Positions 1 to 7,256 of a DNA stretch of 64,000 bases are shown piece after piece; within the stretch, counting starts at the first letter, position 1, and every line of letters begins with the position of its first letter. The notes under the pieces are model-generated. The model did no database searches. It saw only the letters and a program-made list of their open reading frames with translations, and was not told the origin of the DNA. This stretch comes from an uncultured Pseudomonadota bacterium. Lineage in GTDB: Bacteria; Myxococcota_A; UBA796; GCA-2862545. A program made the position numbers and the translations under genes. The DNA is taken from contig CAJXTB010000014.1 of NCBI GenBank assembly GCA_913061235.1, positions 1 to 64,000 of the forward strand, written 5' to 3'.

Positions 1-5
1 GCCTA

Positions 6-39
6 GTCTCGTGGGCTCGGAGATGTGTATAAGAGACAG
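6..39 (+). other. Sequencing adapter remnant (Nextera read 2 with Tn5 mosaic end)
   Basis: Bases 6-39 match the 34-base Nextera read-2 transposase adapter, ending in the 19-base mosaic end AGATGTGTATAAGAGACAG at 21-39. This is library DNA left at the end of an assembled contig, not genome. Any reading frame through it, such as one beginning at base 11 and encoding the peptide EMCIRDR, is an artefact. Bases 1-5 are of unknown origin. Bases 40-121 are genomic downstream flank of the first gene, and nothing else is visible there. Confidence 0.97.
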
Positions 40-121
40 GGTGGGCACGGGGGCTCTTAGCGCGCTGTCACGGGTCTCGCCGCATGACGGACTCACACAC
101 GTGCGGCTCGCCATCATTTGG

Positions 122-478
122 CTACTCGGCAGCCACAGCGACCAAATCGACGGTCAACGGCTGTGTGCCGTTGATCAGCGAGCCACCCATCAACGACACG
201 CTGTGGGTCTGGCTGACGAAACCGGGGGCTGAGATGACCACCTCAACGGAGCTGGTGTAGGAGGTGGTGTACGACTGGCAGCGTTCGGTCATGACAGCGC
301 CATCCACCGTAACAATGGCGGTTGCAGGTGTCGCGTCTACGCAGACCTCACCCGTTGCAAGGGGCGGGCCGTGTGGTGGTGGAACGAGGTCTTGAGGTGT
401 CGTACCGGAGGAACAGGCAGCGCCGCCGACGGCAAGAAGAATGCTCGAGAAGACAACAACAATCAGGGAGCGTGACAT
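122..478 (-). CDS. Small lipoprotein with PEGA-like domain
   Basis: Predicted lipoprotein of 118 residues. The ATG at 478 places a hydrophobic signal directly at the N terminus, ending in the lipobox GGAAC; the longer upstream frame would bury it. After a short Pro-rich spacer, the rest (pattern ATAIVTVDG followed by VVISAPGF) resembles the PEGA beta-sandwich fold often found in surface proteins of Deltaproteobacteria. No catalytic motif is seen. It is transcribed toward the contig end, so any downstream partner is lost. The 160 bp upstream (479-638) separates it from a divergent gene and must hold both promoters; no clear site was recognised there. Confidence 0.72.
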   Translation of the reverse strand: MSRSLIVVVFSSILLAVGGAACSSGTTPQDLVPPPHGPPLATGEVCVDATPATAIVTVDGAVMTERCQSYTTSYTSSVEVVISAPGFVSQTHSVSLMGGSLINGTQPLTVDLVAVAAE

Positions 479-638
479 TGGGAACCCGGGGCATGGACGT
501 TGAGTAGTGTGCTGGCAACGACACCGACCCATCACGCTTACAGGGGCCACATTGAATCGCGCTGACCAGGGCCGATAGGACCACGCTGCGCCGGCGAAAC
601 AGGGCTACGGCATTCCCTTTTGTGGGGTAGGCTCGGTC

Positions 639-1442
639 ATGGGAAAGAAGAGTCTAAAGACGCGGCCCCCTGAGCACAGCGGGCCAGAACCGTTTGACAG
701 CGCCGCACTTCGCGCCGCCGTCGACCGAGCGTATGACGTGTTCGGTCACTACAGAATCGTGGGCCCGTTGGATGTCTGCACCCGTTGCTGCGTAAGCCTA
801 GAAGACGCCGACGCACTGGCAACGACACCGCTCCGGGACGTGTCCACTGCGCTCCTCGCGCAGTTCAACGACAGCGCACAGTCCAAGAAGAATCCCAGCT
901 TCGACCAGCTCAAATACTTTCTACCGCGGTACTTCGAGCTGTTGGCGCAGCGAGACCCGCCAAGTCACTCCATACAAACGGCTCTTCACCGGCTCGCACC
1001 TTTTCCAAGTGACCGATGGACCGCGCAGGAACGGGCGTGTATCCATGACTTTTCGATTGCCCTGTTCCAGGCGCAGCTGAACTCTCCGCCCGCACAAACG
1101 TTTTGGTGGAGTGCATCCGTCGTACTCCTGCTTTTTTGGAAGGCGGGGGTGGACGTAGCGCCACTGCTCAGCCTTTGGGAGGCAACACACACCCGAACAG
1201 CGCTGCTCGACTTCGCGGACCTCATCGTGGCTGGTGTGGATTGGACCAGCGAACCTCCGAGGTTTGTCGAGCCGTTTGCCGAAGAAGAGATGAGTGCGCC
1301 GCTCGTTGCATGGATTCGGTCGGAGGGTGTGCGTCGAAACCTCGGACCGCCGATTGAAGCGCTGTTGCTCAACGCGTCTGGTCTTGAATCCCATGAGGAA
1401 GAGCGACTGAGCTGGGCCTACGAAATCCTGGACCCTGTTTAG
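639..1442 (+). CDS. Conserved hypothetical cytoplasmic protein with CxxCC motif
   Basis: Protein of 267 residues with no signal peptide or membrane segment. A cysteine cluster CTRCC (C47, C50, C51) is followed by helical sequence with the pattern LRDVSTALLAQFNDSA and then PRYFELLA. This looks like an all-helical cytoplasmic family that I cannot name. The Cys cluster could bind a metal, but no second cluster is visible to complete a zinc site. The gene stands alone, divergent from the lipoprotein at 122-478. Codon use and length make it a convincing gene. Function unknown. Confidence 0.75.
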   Translation: MGKKSLKTRPPEHSGPEPFDSAALRAAVDRAYDVFGHYRIVGPLDVCTRCCVSLEDADALATTPLRDVSTALLAQFNDSAQSKKNPSFDQLKYFLPRYFELLAQRDPPSHSIQTALHRLAPFPSDRWTAQERACIHDFSIALFQAQLNSPPAQTFWWSASVVLLLFWKAGVDVAPLLSLWEATHTRTALLDFADLIVAGVDWTSEPPRFVEPFAEEEMSAPLVAWIRSEGVRRNLGPPIEALLLNASGLESHEEERLSWAYEILDPV

Positions 1443-1483
1443 GGTAGGGGGACAGCCGGCCATCGGGATGACGGCCGATAGTC

Positions 1484-1804
1484 CTACGGCGCGGCGAAAC
1501 AGATGACGCCCTTCTCCGCCAACACGTCGCCAGACATGCCGCTGCGCACGGGGAAGGAGTTGCTGTAGACGGTGCGGGGCATGCCGTTGCTACGTGTCTC
1601 TTGGAGGAGAGCCTGAATCTCGGTTGCGTGGCCCTGGACGTTGCCAGCTCCCCGGCGGCGCCCGTAGTCCAACTCAACATCGTACACGTGACAGGCCACC
1701 TCGGGACCGTCGGCTTCTGCAACGGGGATGAGTGAGAGCAACGGGCCAGCGGCAACGCCGATGGCGATGATGGCGAGAAGGGCAGTATTTAGCTTGGTAT
1801 TCAT
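1484..1804 (-). CDS. Small exported hypothetical protein
   Basis: Protein of 106 residues. The ATG at 1804 is chosen because an AGGAG (complement of 1810-1814) lies five bases upstream and the translation then opens with MNTK and a hydrophobic signal segment. The mature part is short, contains two cysteines (one near the start of the mature chain, one near the C terminus) that could form a disulfide, and shows no family I recognise. It converges on the 639-1442 gene and is divergent from the gene at 1945. Confidence 0.65.
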   Translation of the reverse strand: MNTKLNTALLAIIAIGVAAGPLLSLIPVAEADGPEVACHVYDVELDYGRRRGAGNVQGHATEIQALLQETRSNGMPRTVYSNSFPVRSGMSGDVLAEKGVICFAAP

Positions 1805-1944
1805 TGGGGCTCCTGGGGCTGGCCCAGTGTGATTTCTGAAAGACTGGCCTGCAGGCAGCCTACGTCGGAAGTCTTCAGGTAGATAGGGAAGATGTTGCGC
1901 TGGCTGAGTGGATTGCATACCTGCCGGCGGACTGTGAGGCGAGC

Positions 1945-2370
1945 ATGTGGATGTTGATGGCGTTGTTAGCGGGTGCCACAGAGGTCCGCGTTGAAGAGCT
2001 GCGAGACGGCTTAGAGCAGGTGGCTCAGTCCGGTCCTGTCACGGTGGTGGCTGTCGGCAGCACGGCACGACCCATGCGTGCCCTCACTGCGCAGATCGGT
2101 GGTGAGATCAGCGTGCGTCGTACTGGAAACGCACCTTCTGAACCGCACACTCGCTTCGGAGACGGTGGCAACTGCACGGTGGTCGTTGAGCGAACCTCGG
2201 ACAAGAGTCGGTATGATGTGGCGTCGTATGGACCCTGTGGGGCTGACGTCATTGGTCCAGGGTGGACGGATGTTGGTTCGGTCCAACATCCAGCCTCTGG
2301 TCTGGACGCGATTGGTCTTGCGGACCCCGCTCTAGAAGACCCGGTGCGATTGCTGTTCGGGGTGGACTAA
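1945..2370 (+). CDS. Exported hypothetical protein (possible N-terminal half of a split gene)
   Basis: Frame of 141 residues opening with a short hydrophobic stretch (MWMLMALLAGATEV) that could be a signal peptide. The rest is soluble with two cysteines and no recognised family. It ends at a TAA at 2368-2370. The next gene begins nine bases later in exactly the same frame and has a poorly spaced ribosome site, so the two may be one gene interrupted by a nonsense codon. Together with the gene at 3042 they form an apparent operon. Confidence 0.6.
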   Translation: MWMLMALLAGATEVRVEELRDGLEQVAQSGPVTVVAVGSTARPMRALTAQIGGEISVRRTGNAPSEPHTRFGDGGNCTVVVERTSDKSRYDVASYGPCGADVIGPGWTDVGSVQHPASGLDAIGLADPALEDPVRLLFGVD

Positions 2371-2379
2371 GAAGGGGTC

Positions 2380-3042
2380 GTGCGAGGCATTACGGCTGCC
2401 ATTGGACTCTCCGGGCACAACGTGGTGGACACCCGCTTTGGTCAAGCGCAAACGGGTCGCTACATCCTTGCGGGACGGGTTCAAGCAACGGATGAACGTC
2501 GCGGATGGCCGACCGAACAGGAGTTGTCTGTCGCGTGGTCAACCCTCGATACCGAGACGGGTGCCGTCGCGGTTCAGGGGATCACGCAGGGGTACTTGGT
2601 ACATGATGGCAGCATGCGTTCAGGTGACGCGATGCAAGCGCTTGTGGAGCGGTCAGCCGTGGACTTCTTGACGGATCCGAAGTTCTCTGAGGCCTTGTCC
2701 AACGGCGGAGAGACGGTTCGCCTTGCCGAACGGTCGAGTCGTCTAGGAGACGAAGAGCTGACAGTAGATACGGACTTCCGGCAACGCATGGACCGGTCTA
2801 TGCGCTCGGCATCCACCGTTGGCAACGTGGAACGGGTAGGCGCCGTGCTCTTGGCGGCCATTGGAGGTGCCTTGGTGTTCGAGAGCTATTCCAAGGCGAC
2901 AGACGACCGTGACTTCTTCTTCCAGAAAGAGTGGCGCGGTATTCAGGCCCGAAACATGGCGGGTTGGGGTCTCATTGCGGCATCCCCGGTCTTGTTTTGG
3001 GACGGTAGTCGAAGAGCGGCACATCCGCGGAGGGCACGGTAA
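2380..3042 (+). CDS. Hypothetical protein with C-terminal membrane segments
   Basis: Frame of 220 residues from a GTG at 2380. The purine-rich AGAAGGGG lies only two to four bases from the GTG, an unusually short spacing. The body contains a pattern (RYILAGRVQ, then alternating hydrophobic residues) like the beta-strand domains of CsgG- or TolB-N-type envelope proteins, but this is not secure. Two hydrophobic segments follow near residues 150-165 and 190-205. It has no signal of its own and lies in the same frame as the preceding exported protein. Its stop shares a base with the next start codon (TAATG), indicating translational coupling. Confidence 0.6.
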   Translation: MRGITAAIGLSGHNVVDTRFGQAQTGRYILAGRVQATDERRGWPTEQELSVAWSTLDTETGAVAVQGITQGYLVHDGSMRSGDAMQALVERSAVDFLTDPKFSEALSNGGETVRLAERSSRLGDEELTVDTDFRQRMDRSMRSASTVGNVERVGAVLLAAIGGALVFESYSKATDDRDFFFQKEWRGIQARNMAGWGLIAASPVLFWDGSRRAAHPRRAR

Positions 3043-4034
3043 TGAAGGGCTTGATTTGGCTAGTAGTACTCTCGACCTCGTGCACATTGACCATCAAGCC
3101 AGATTGTGGCGGGTGCCCCAATGACTTGCTTTGCACTACCGGCGGCACCTGTCCAGAGGTCTGCTCGACAGACGACGACTGCATCGATGCGACGTCCTGT
3201 GATGACGACGGTGTTTGTGTGGCTGGATGTACGTTGGATGAGGACCTAGACGGCGTCTGTGACCGCAACGATACATGCTCTGGGGGAGATGACACCCAAG
3301 ACGCGGACATGGACGGTGTTCCCGACTTCTGCGATGACTATGTCAATGGAGAGAATGACGCGGACGCCGACGGTGACGGCGTCTGTGACGGGGATGACAG
3401 CTGCCCAGGAGAAGATGACCAGCTTGACGACGACGACGACGGTATCGCGGACGCCTGTGACTCCTGCGATGGACCTGGAGCGGAGGATACGGACCGCGAC
3501 GGCCTGTGCGACCTCGAAGATGTCTGTGCGGGTGCCGACGACACACTCGACTATGACGACAATGATGTGCCGGACTGCCGCCAGGAAGGGGTTCGGTTGT
3601 GGAGTTTTGTGCAGTCGACTGGCTGGGAAGGCACCTTTCGCTTCTCCACAGACGATGCAACGGACGTACTGGGTACTGGGTCACTGTTTCTCAGCCCCGA
3701 GAACGGCACCATGGCTATCCAAGGCCCTTGTTACGCGGTCGTACCGGGCGAGCGCTACCTGCTGGCCGCCATGATCAGGACGTCTGGCCAAGGCTCGGCC
3801 ACGCTTCTGGGGATGAACTTGTACTCTGACAGCACCTGCCAGACCGGTGTTGGTAGTGGCGCGTACCCAGGGACCAACACAACGTCTTGGAGGACCATTG
3901 GTGGTTTCTTCGACGCCGTTCCCTTCGAAGGCGACGCTATCGTTAGCGCCATTCGCCCAACGGTTCGGGTCGATTTCCCCCTGGCAACGCAGACAGCCCA
4001 GGTCGACAATGTGGTGATTATTCCTGACCAGTGA
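3042..4034 (+). CDS. Lipoprotein with thrombospondin type 3 repeats and a C-terminal beta-sandwich
   Basis: Protein of 330 residues. The N terminus MKGLIWLVVLSTSC is a lipoprotein signal. Residues about 20-65 are Cys-rich. Residues about 65-180 carry repeated calcium-binding loops of the thrombospondin type 3 kind (DADGDGVCDGDD, DDDDDGIADACD). The last 145 residues read like a carbohydrate-binding-module-type beta-sandwich, including the pattern GPCYAVVPGERYLLAAMI. A surface-exposed binding or adhesion protein is likely; no enzyme motif is present. It is coupled to the preceding gene by a one-base overlap. Confidence 0.8.
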   Translation: MKGLIWLVVLSTSCTLTIKPDCGGCPNDLLCTTGGTCPEVCSTDDDCIDATSCDDDGVCVAGCTLDEDLDGVCDRNDTCSGGDDTQDADMDGVPDFCDDYVNGENDADADGDGVCDGDDSCPGEDDQLDDDDDGIADACDSCDGPGAEDTDRDGLCDLEDVCAGADDTLDYDDNDVPDCRQEGVRLWSFVQSTGWEGTFRFSTDDATDVLGTGSLFLSPENGTMAIQGPCYAVVPGERYLLAAMIRTSGQGSATLLGMNLYSDSTCQTGVGSGAYPGTNTTSWRTIGGFFDAVPFEGDAIVSAIRPTVRVDFPLATQTAQVDNVVIIPDQ

Positions 4035-4091
4035 TGTGAGCGCGGCTCTGGTCGCTGCTACAATCGGGTCCACCGATTCCAGCGAGGCGTC

Positions 4092-4373
4092 ATGCTCACT
4101 CACGTTGTCTTGTTCCGCTTTGCGGACCTCTCGGTCGCGGCAGATGCTCGCGACCGCCTCTTGGCCTTGCGCGGGCAGATTCCGAGCCTGAAGGAACTTG
4201 AAGCGGGCGTCGACATTACCCGCAGTGAGCGTAGTTTTGACCTTGCGCTCATCACCCGTTTTGACGACGCCGCTGGACTACAGGCCTATGCCGAACACCC
4301 GGTGCATCTTGAGGCGCTGGCTTGGCTGCGGTCCGTTGCGACCCAGGTCGTAGCGGTGGATTTCGTGGACTGA
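4092..4373 (+). CDS. Dabb (stress-responsive A/B barrel) domain protein
   Basis: Protein of 93 residues that is essentially a single Dabb domain (PF07876): it opens MLTHVVLFRF, has a central FDLALITRFDD strand, and the conserved YAEHPVH motif before the final helix. Such proteins are small dimeric alpha/beta barrels; some are cyclases or decarboxylases, many are unassigned. No partner enzyme is adjacent. A TACAAT at 4059-4064 could be a -10 box, but no good -35 accompanies it. Confidence 0.85.
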   Translation: MLTHVVLFRFADLSVAADARDRLLALRGQIPSLKELEAGVDITRSERSFDLALITRFDDAAGLQAYAEHPVHLEALAWLRSVATQVVAVDFVD

Positions 4374-4420
4374 GGCGTCCTCCCGCAATGCAAGCCGCGG
4401 GCCCCAAACGGCTCACCAGG

Positions 4421-7099
4421 TCAGTCTAGAGCTTCTTGGACCGCGGTCACAAAGGCGTCGTCTAGAATCAACGACACCCACCGTGGCCCAGGGGCAGCCA
4501 CCGGTGTGAAGGTGCCGAAGCCGGATACCTCCAGACCGAAGCCCGCCTGTAGGTGCGCCAAGATTCGACCCAGGGTGTCCGAGACGTCATCCGGTAGTTC
4601 GACTGCTCCTTCGTCCACTCGCCAGCGTGGCCTGCCCTTGACCTTGATGAGGCAGCCCGCAGCCCCGAGCGACACGGACTCTTCGGCGCGCAGTAGCTGT
4701 GCACACCGGGCTGCGAAGGCCTGTTGTTCGGTGTCGGGTAGACTGAGATGCCTCGTATCCACGGCCGTTTGTTCTTTGGCCCAGGCACGAGACGTGTTGC
4801 TGGTTGCTAGCGGACCGGTACCAAGGCCGAGCAAGTGGTCCCATGACCGCAGAACGGCGCGGTGCCCGGCTGAGTCGTGCCGAAGGTTGTCGGTGAAGAC
4901 AGCACGGCCGTCCAGAAAGCGCACCTGTGTTGGGTACGCGGGGCCATGAATGACCACCAACTCAGTGGTTAATTCGACGGCGGCACGGGTGATCTGCGCC
5001 TGATGGATGGCCAGTTCGGGACCAGTGGAGTCGGGCTCGAAGACCACGGTGTCGTCCGTGATCTGCCCAGGAAGTGCCATCTGGTGGAAGAGGTCTGTGG
5101 CAGCGGTCGCAGTGGGCATGGTCACGCGGATGGGGGACTTGGGTAGTTCGGCAATCTCGCGTTGGAGGATTGTTGCGACGGCCTCGCGCACGCGCTGCTG
5201 GATACTCTTGGGGGGATTGGCGAGTCGCTCGGCCACTTCGGCAGGCGAGTTGTACCGTCGGCATGCCTCTAGGAACGCCCGATGTGGCGCCGTCAACGCT
5301 TCGAGTTGGGCCTTTACGTCGGGTTTGACCCGTCCCTCTTTCATCAACCGGCCAAGGGGTTGTTTGGCTGTTGGAACGTGTTGTCGAATCACCTCTACGT
5401 CTGCCCGCTCTAGAAATTTTCCGTGCCGGATGCACCACTCGAGCAGGGTCGCGTGGGCCCTTTCAGTGGACAGGGTGAGTAGCTGCGACACCGCGAGGTG
5501 TTTGCGGTCCGACCTCTGGCAAACGTCAATTGCCCACTGCGTATGAAGCTGGGGAAGCTGAACAAAGCAGGCCATCCACGACGGCAGAGATGATGTCTTT
5601 TTGAGAGTGTTCCAGCCCGTCAGCGCGGCATGGGTGTGCTCCGTAAGCACCACCTTTGTGACCCGCTGTTCTACGGCGTCGCAGGCCAACTTGCTGGCAT
5701 ACGATGGCTTGGCGAATGCGGTGGCGATGATGTCGTCATCCGGGAAACGGTCCAGACTGGATGCGTCCTCTTTGCCGGCGTTGACGGAGCGCAGCACGGT
5801 CACGAGCGACCGGTTGGCGATTCGCTTGGCTTCCCGGGTCTTGTTCTCGGCAACTAAGGCTTGGCTGACCTCTTTGGGGATGAGACGGCGTAGCTGGGTT
5901 GCTACACGAGACAGCAGCGGGCGGGGATGCCAGCGTTCGAGCGCTCTGGCTAGCTTCAGGTCGATGGGGGGTGCGTTTCCGGTCAGCATCGCCCGACACG
6001 AGTCTTGTACAGCACGTGTCCATCCACCCGAACGGTCGACACTGTCTAGCTCTACCAACCGCTCGCGGGTTCGTTCGATGCGGGCTCGCACATGCAGTGC
6101 AGTGCCGGGTGAGTCGGGAAAGGCAGTGACTCGGCCGGCGGGCGACGGGTCCACGCGAAGGCTGTCTGCAAAGATGCCGACGTGCTCCAAGGCAATGCCG
6201 CCTTGTGTCTCCGCAGCAACAACAATGCCGTCCAACAACCACGCGCGTCCACCTTGTTGGATGACGTGCTCCAGCTCTGTAAAGCGCCCCATGAACTCGA
6301 AGGGTGAGTGTTCGACAGGCTCGGGCTTGGGAACGCCACGAAGCCCGCGGCTAGCGGTGCGCACCTCTTGGCGAAGCTGCGCACAGTCGCCGTCGAGCGC
6401 TCCATTGTGGATGGGTTGAACGAGGCCATAGTCGTCAAAGATGCCCACGCGGCTGCCAACCGTCGCCGTCACGTCGTGGTCCTTCGTCACGGACTGGGCA
6501 AGTCCTACCAACAACACCGCACTGCGTCTGGAGTGCACAGGCAGTGCGAATCCGTTGGTCGCGGGCCGTGGCGGAGCCTCCGGCCACACCACGTCGAACA
6601 TGCGCTGTTTTGCCGTCGCACGGGCCTTCTTAGCGTGCGGACCGGTCAGTTCAAGCCACAGTGCTGCATCGGGAGGGGGAGTGGGTGTGGGAGGAATGGG
6701 TGGTGCAAGGTTCGACCACTTCTTCAGCCGTGCGCGACCGACGTATGCAAGGAATGCATCCGTGTCGCCGACCCGCTCTCCATTCGCGAATGAGACGTTG
6801 GTGGGACCGAAGAAGCTCTGTCCGGAACCCTCGATGTCTAGCCCAACGCTCCAGGTCCATCCGGGTGTGGCCGCGCTCACACCACAGATCAGCGCGAGCG
6901 TTGTCTTGTAGGACCCTTCGTCGTCGTAGGGGATCTTGAACAGCGCTTGTATGGGCTCTGTACCGACCAAATCGCCGTCGAGTTGCGGTGTCTCGTACGA
7001 GTAGACACCGTCTACCAAACCGGTGAACCACGTCCGGGTACCCGGGACGTCCGCGCCGTCGGCACCTCGGACGGCTGTCAGTTCGATAGTCAACGCCAT
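4421..7099 (-). CDS. Large hypothetical protein with HU-like C-terminal segment
   Basis: Protein of 892 residues. The ATG at 7099 is preferred over one 18 codons upstream because AGGAG sits seven bases before it. There is no signal peptide or membrane segment. The N-terminal 140 residues look like a beta-rich domain ending in a Pro-rich linker (PPIPPTPTPPPD). A long helical middle follows, rich in Arg, Lys and His. The last 60 residues (LGRILAHLQAGFGLEVSGFGTF, in two helices and a hairpin) resemble the dimerisation core of HU/IHF proteins, without the DNA-grasping arm. Function unknown. It is divergent from the molybdopterin oxidoreductase across a palindromic site. Confidence 0.7.
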   Translation of the reverse strand: MALTIELTAVRGADGADVPGTRTWFTGLVDGVYSYETPQLDGDLVGTEPIQALFKIPYDDEGSYKTTLALICGVSAATPGWTWSVGLDIEGSGQSFFGPTNVSFANGERVGDTDAFLAYVGRARLKKWSNLAPPIPPTPTPPPDAALWLELTGPHAKKARATAKQRMFDVVWPEAPPRPATNGFALPVHSRRSAVLLVGLAQSVTKDHDVTATVGSRVGIFDDYGLVQPIHNGALDGDCAQLRQEVRTASRGLRGVPKPEPVEHSPFEFMGRFTELEHVIQQGGRAWLLDGIVVAAETQGGIALEHVGIFADSLRVDPSPAGRVTAFPDSPGTALHVRARIERTRERLVELDSVDRSGGWTRAVQDSCRAMLTGNAPPIDLKLARALERWHPRPLLSRVATQLRRLIPKEVSQALVAENKTREAKRIANRSLVTVLRSVNAGKEDASSLDRFPDDDIIATAFAKPSYASKLACDAVEQRVTKVVLTEHTHAALTGWNTLKKTSSLPSWMACFVQLPQLHTQWAIDVCQRSDRKHLAVSQLLTLSTERAHATLLEWCIRHGKFLERADVEVIRQHVPTAKQPLGRLMKEGRVKPDVKAQLEALTAPHRAFLEACRRYNSPAEVAERLANPPKSIQQRVREAVATILQREIAELPKSPIRVTMPTATAATDLFHQMALPGQITDDTVVFEPDSTGPELAIHQAQITRAAVELTTELVVIHGPAYPTQVRFLDGRAVFTDNLRHDSAGHRAVLRSWDHLLGLGTGPLATSNTSRAWAKEQTAVDTRHLSLPDTEQQAFAARCAQLLRAEESVSLGAAGCLIKVKGRPRWRVDEGAVELPDDVSDTLGRILAHLQAGFGLEVSGFGTFTPVAAPGPRWVSLILDDAFVTAVQEALD

Positions 7100-7161
7100 G
7101 AGCACTCCTGGTTCAGGGCCGTAGCGAATTCTCAGGGGTTCGCCCACGGGCATTGTCGCAT

Positions 7162-7177
7162 CTCACAAGAATGTGAG
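7162..7177. promoter_or_regulatory. Palindrome in divergent promoter region
   Basis: CTCACA-AGAA-TGTGAG is a perfect inverted repeat with six-base arms. It lies in the 157-bp region between the divergent starts at 7099 and 7257. Its position suggests an operator for one or both genes; no regulator is encoded next to it. Confidence 0.35.
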
Positions 7178-7256
7178 TGCTTGTCTGACTGCGACGCCTT
7201 TGACGGGTGAGCAAACGTGCGCCACGCGTGTATACAAGACAGACCCAGGACCCCCG

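Noticed and set aside
11-232. Open frame of 73 codons at the contig start
   Set aside because: It begins inside the sequencing adapter and then crosses the first gene antisense.
512-830. The 15-mer CTGGCAACGACACCG at 512 and 816
   Set aside because: One copy is intergenic and the other coding, with no similarity in the flanks; best explained by chance.
5601-6419. Plus-strand open frame of 272 codons
   Set aside because: Antisense to the 892-residue gene and rich in Ser, Arg and Cys, with no ribosome site.
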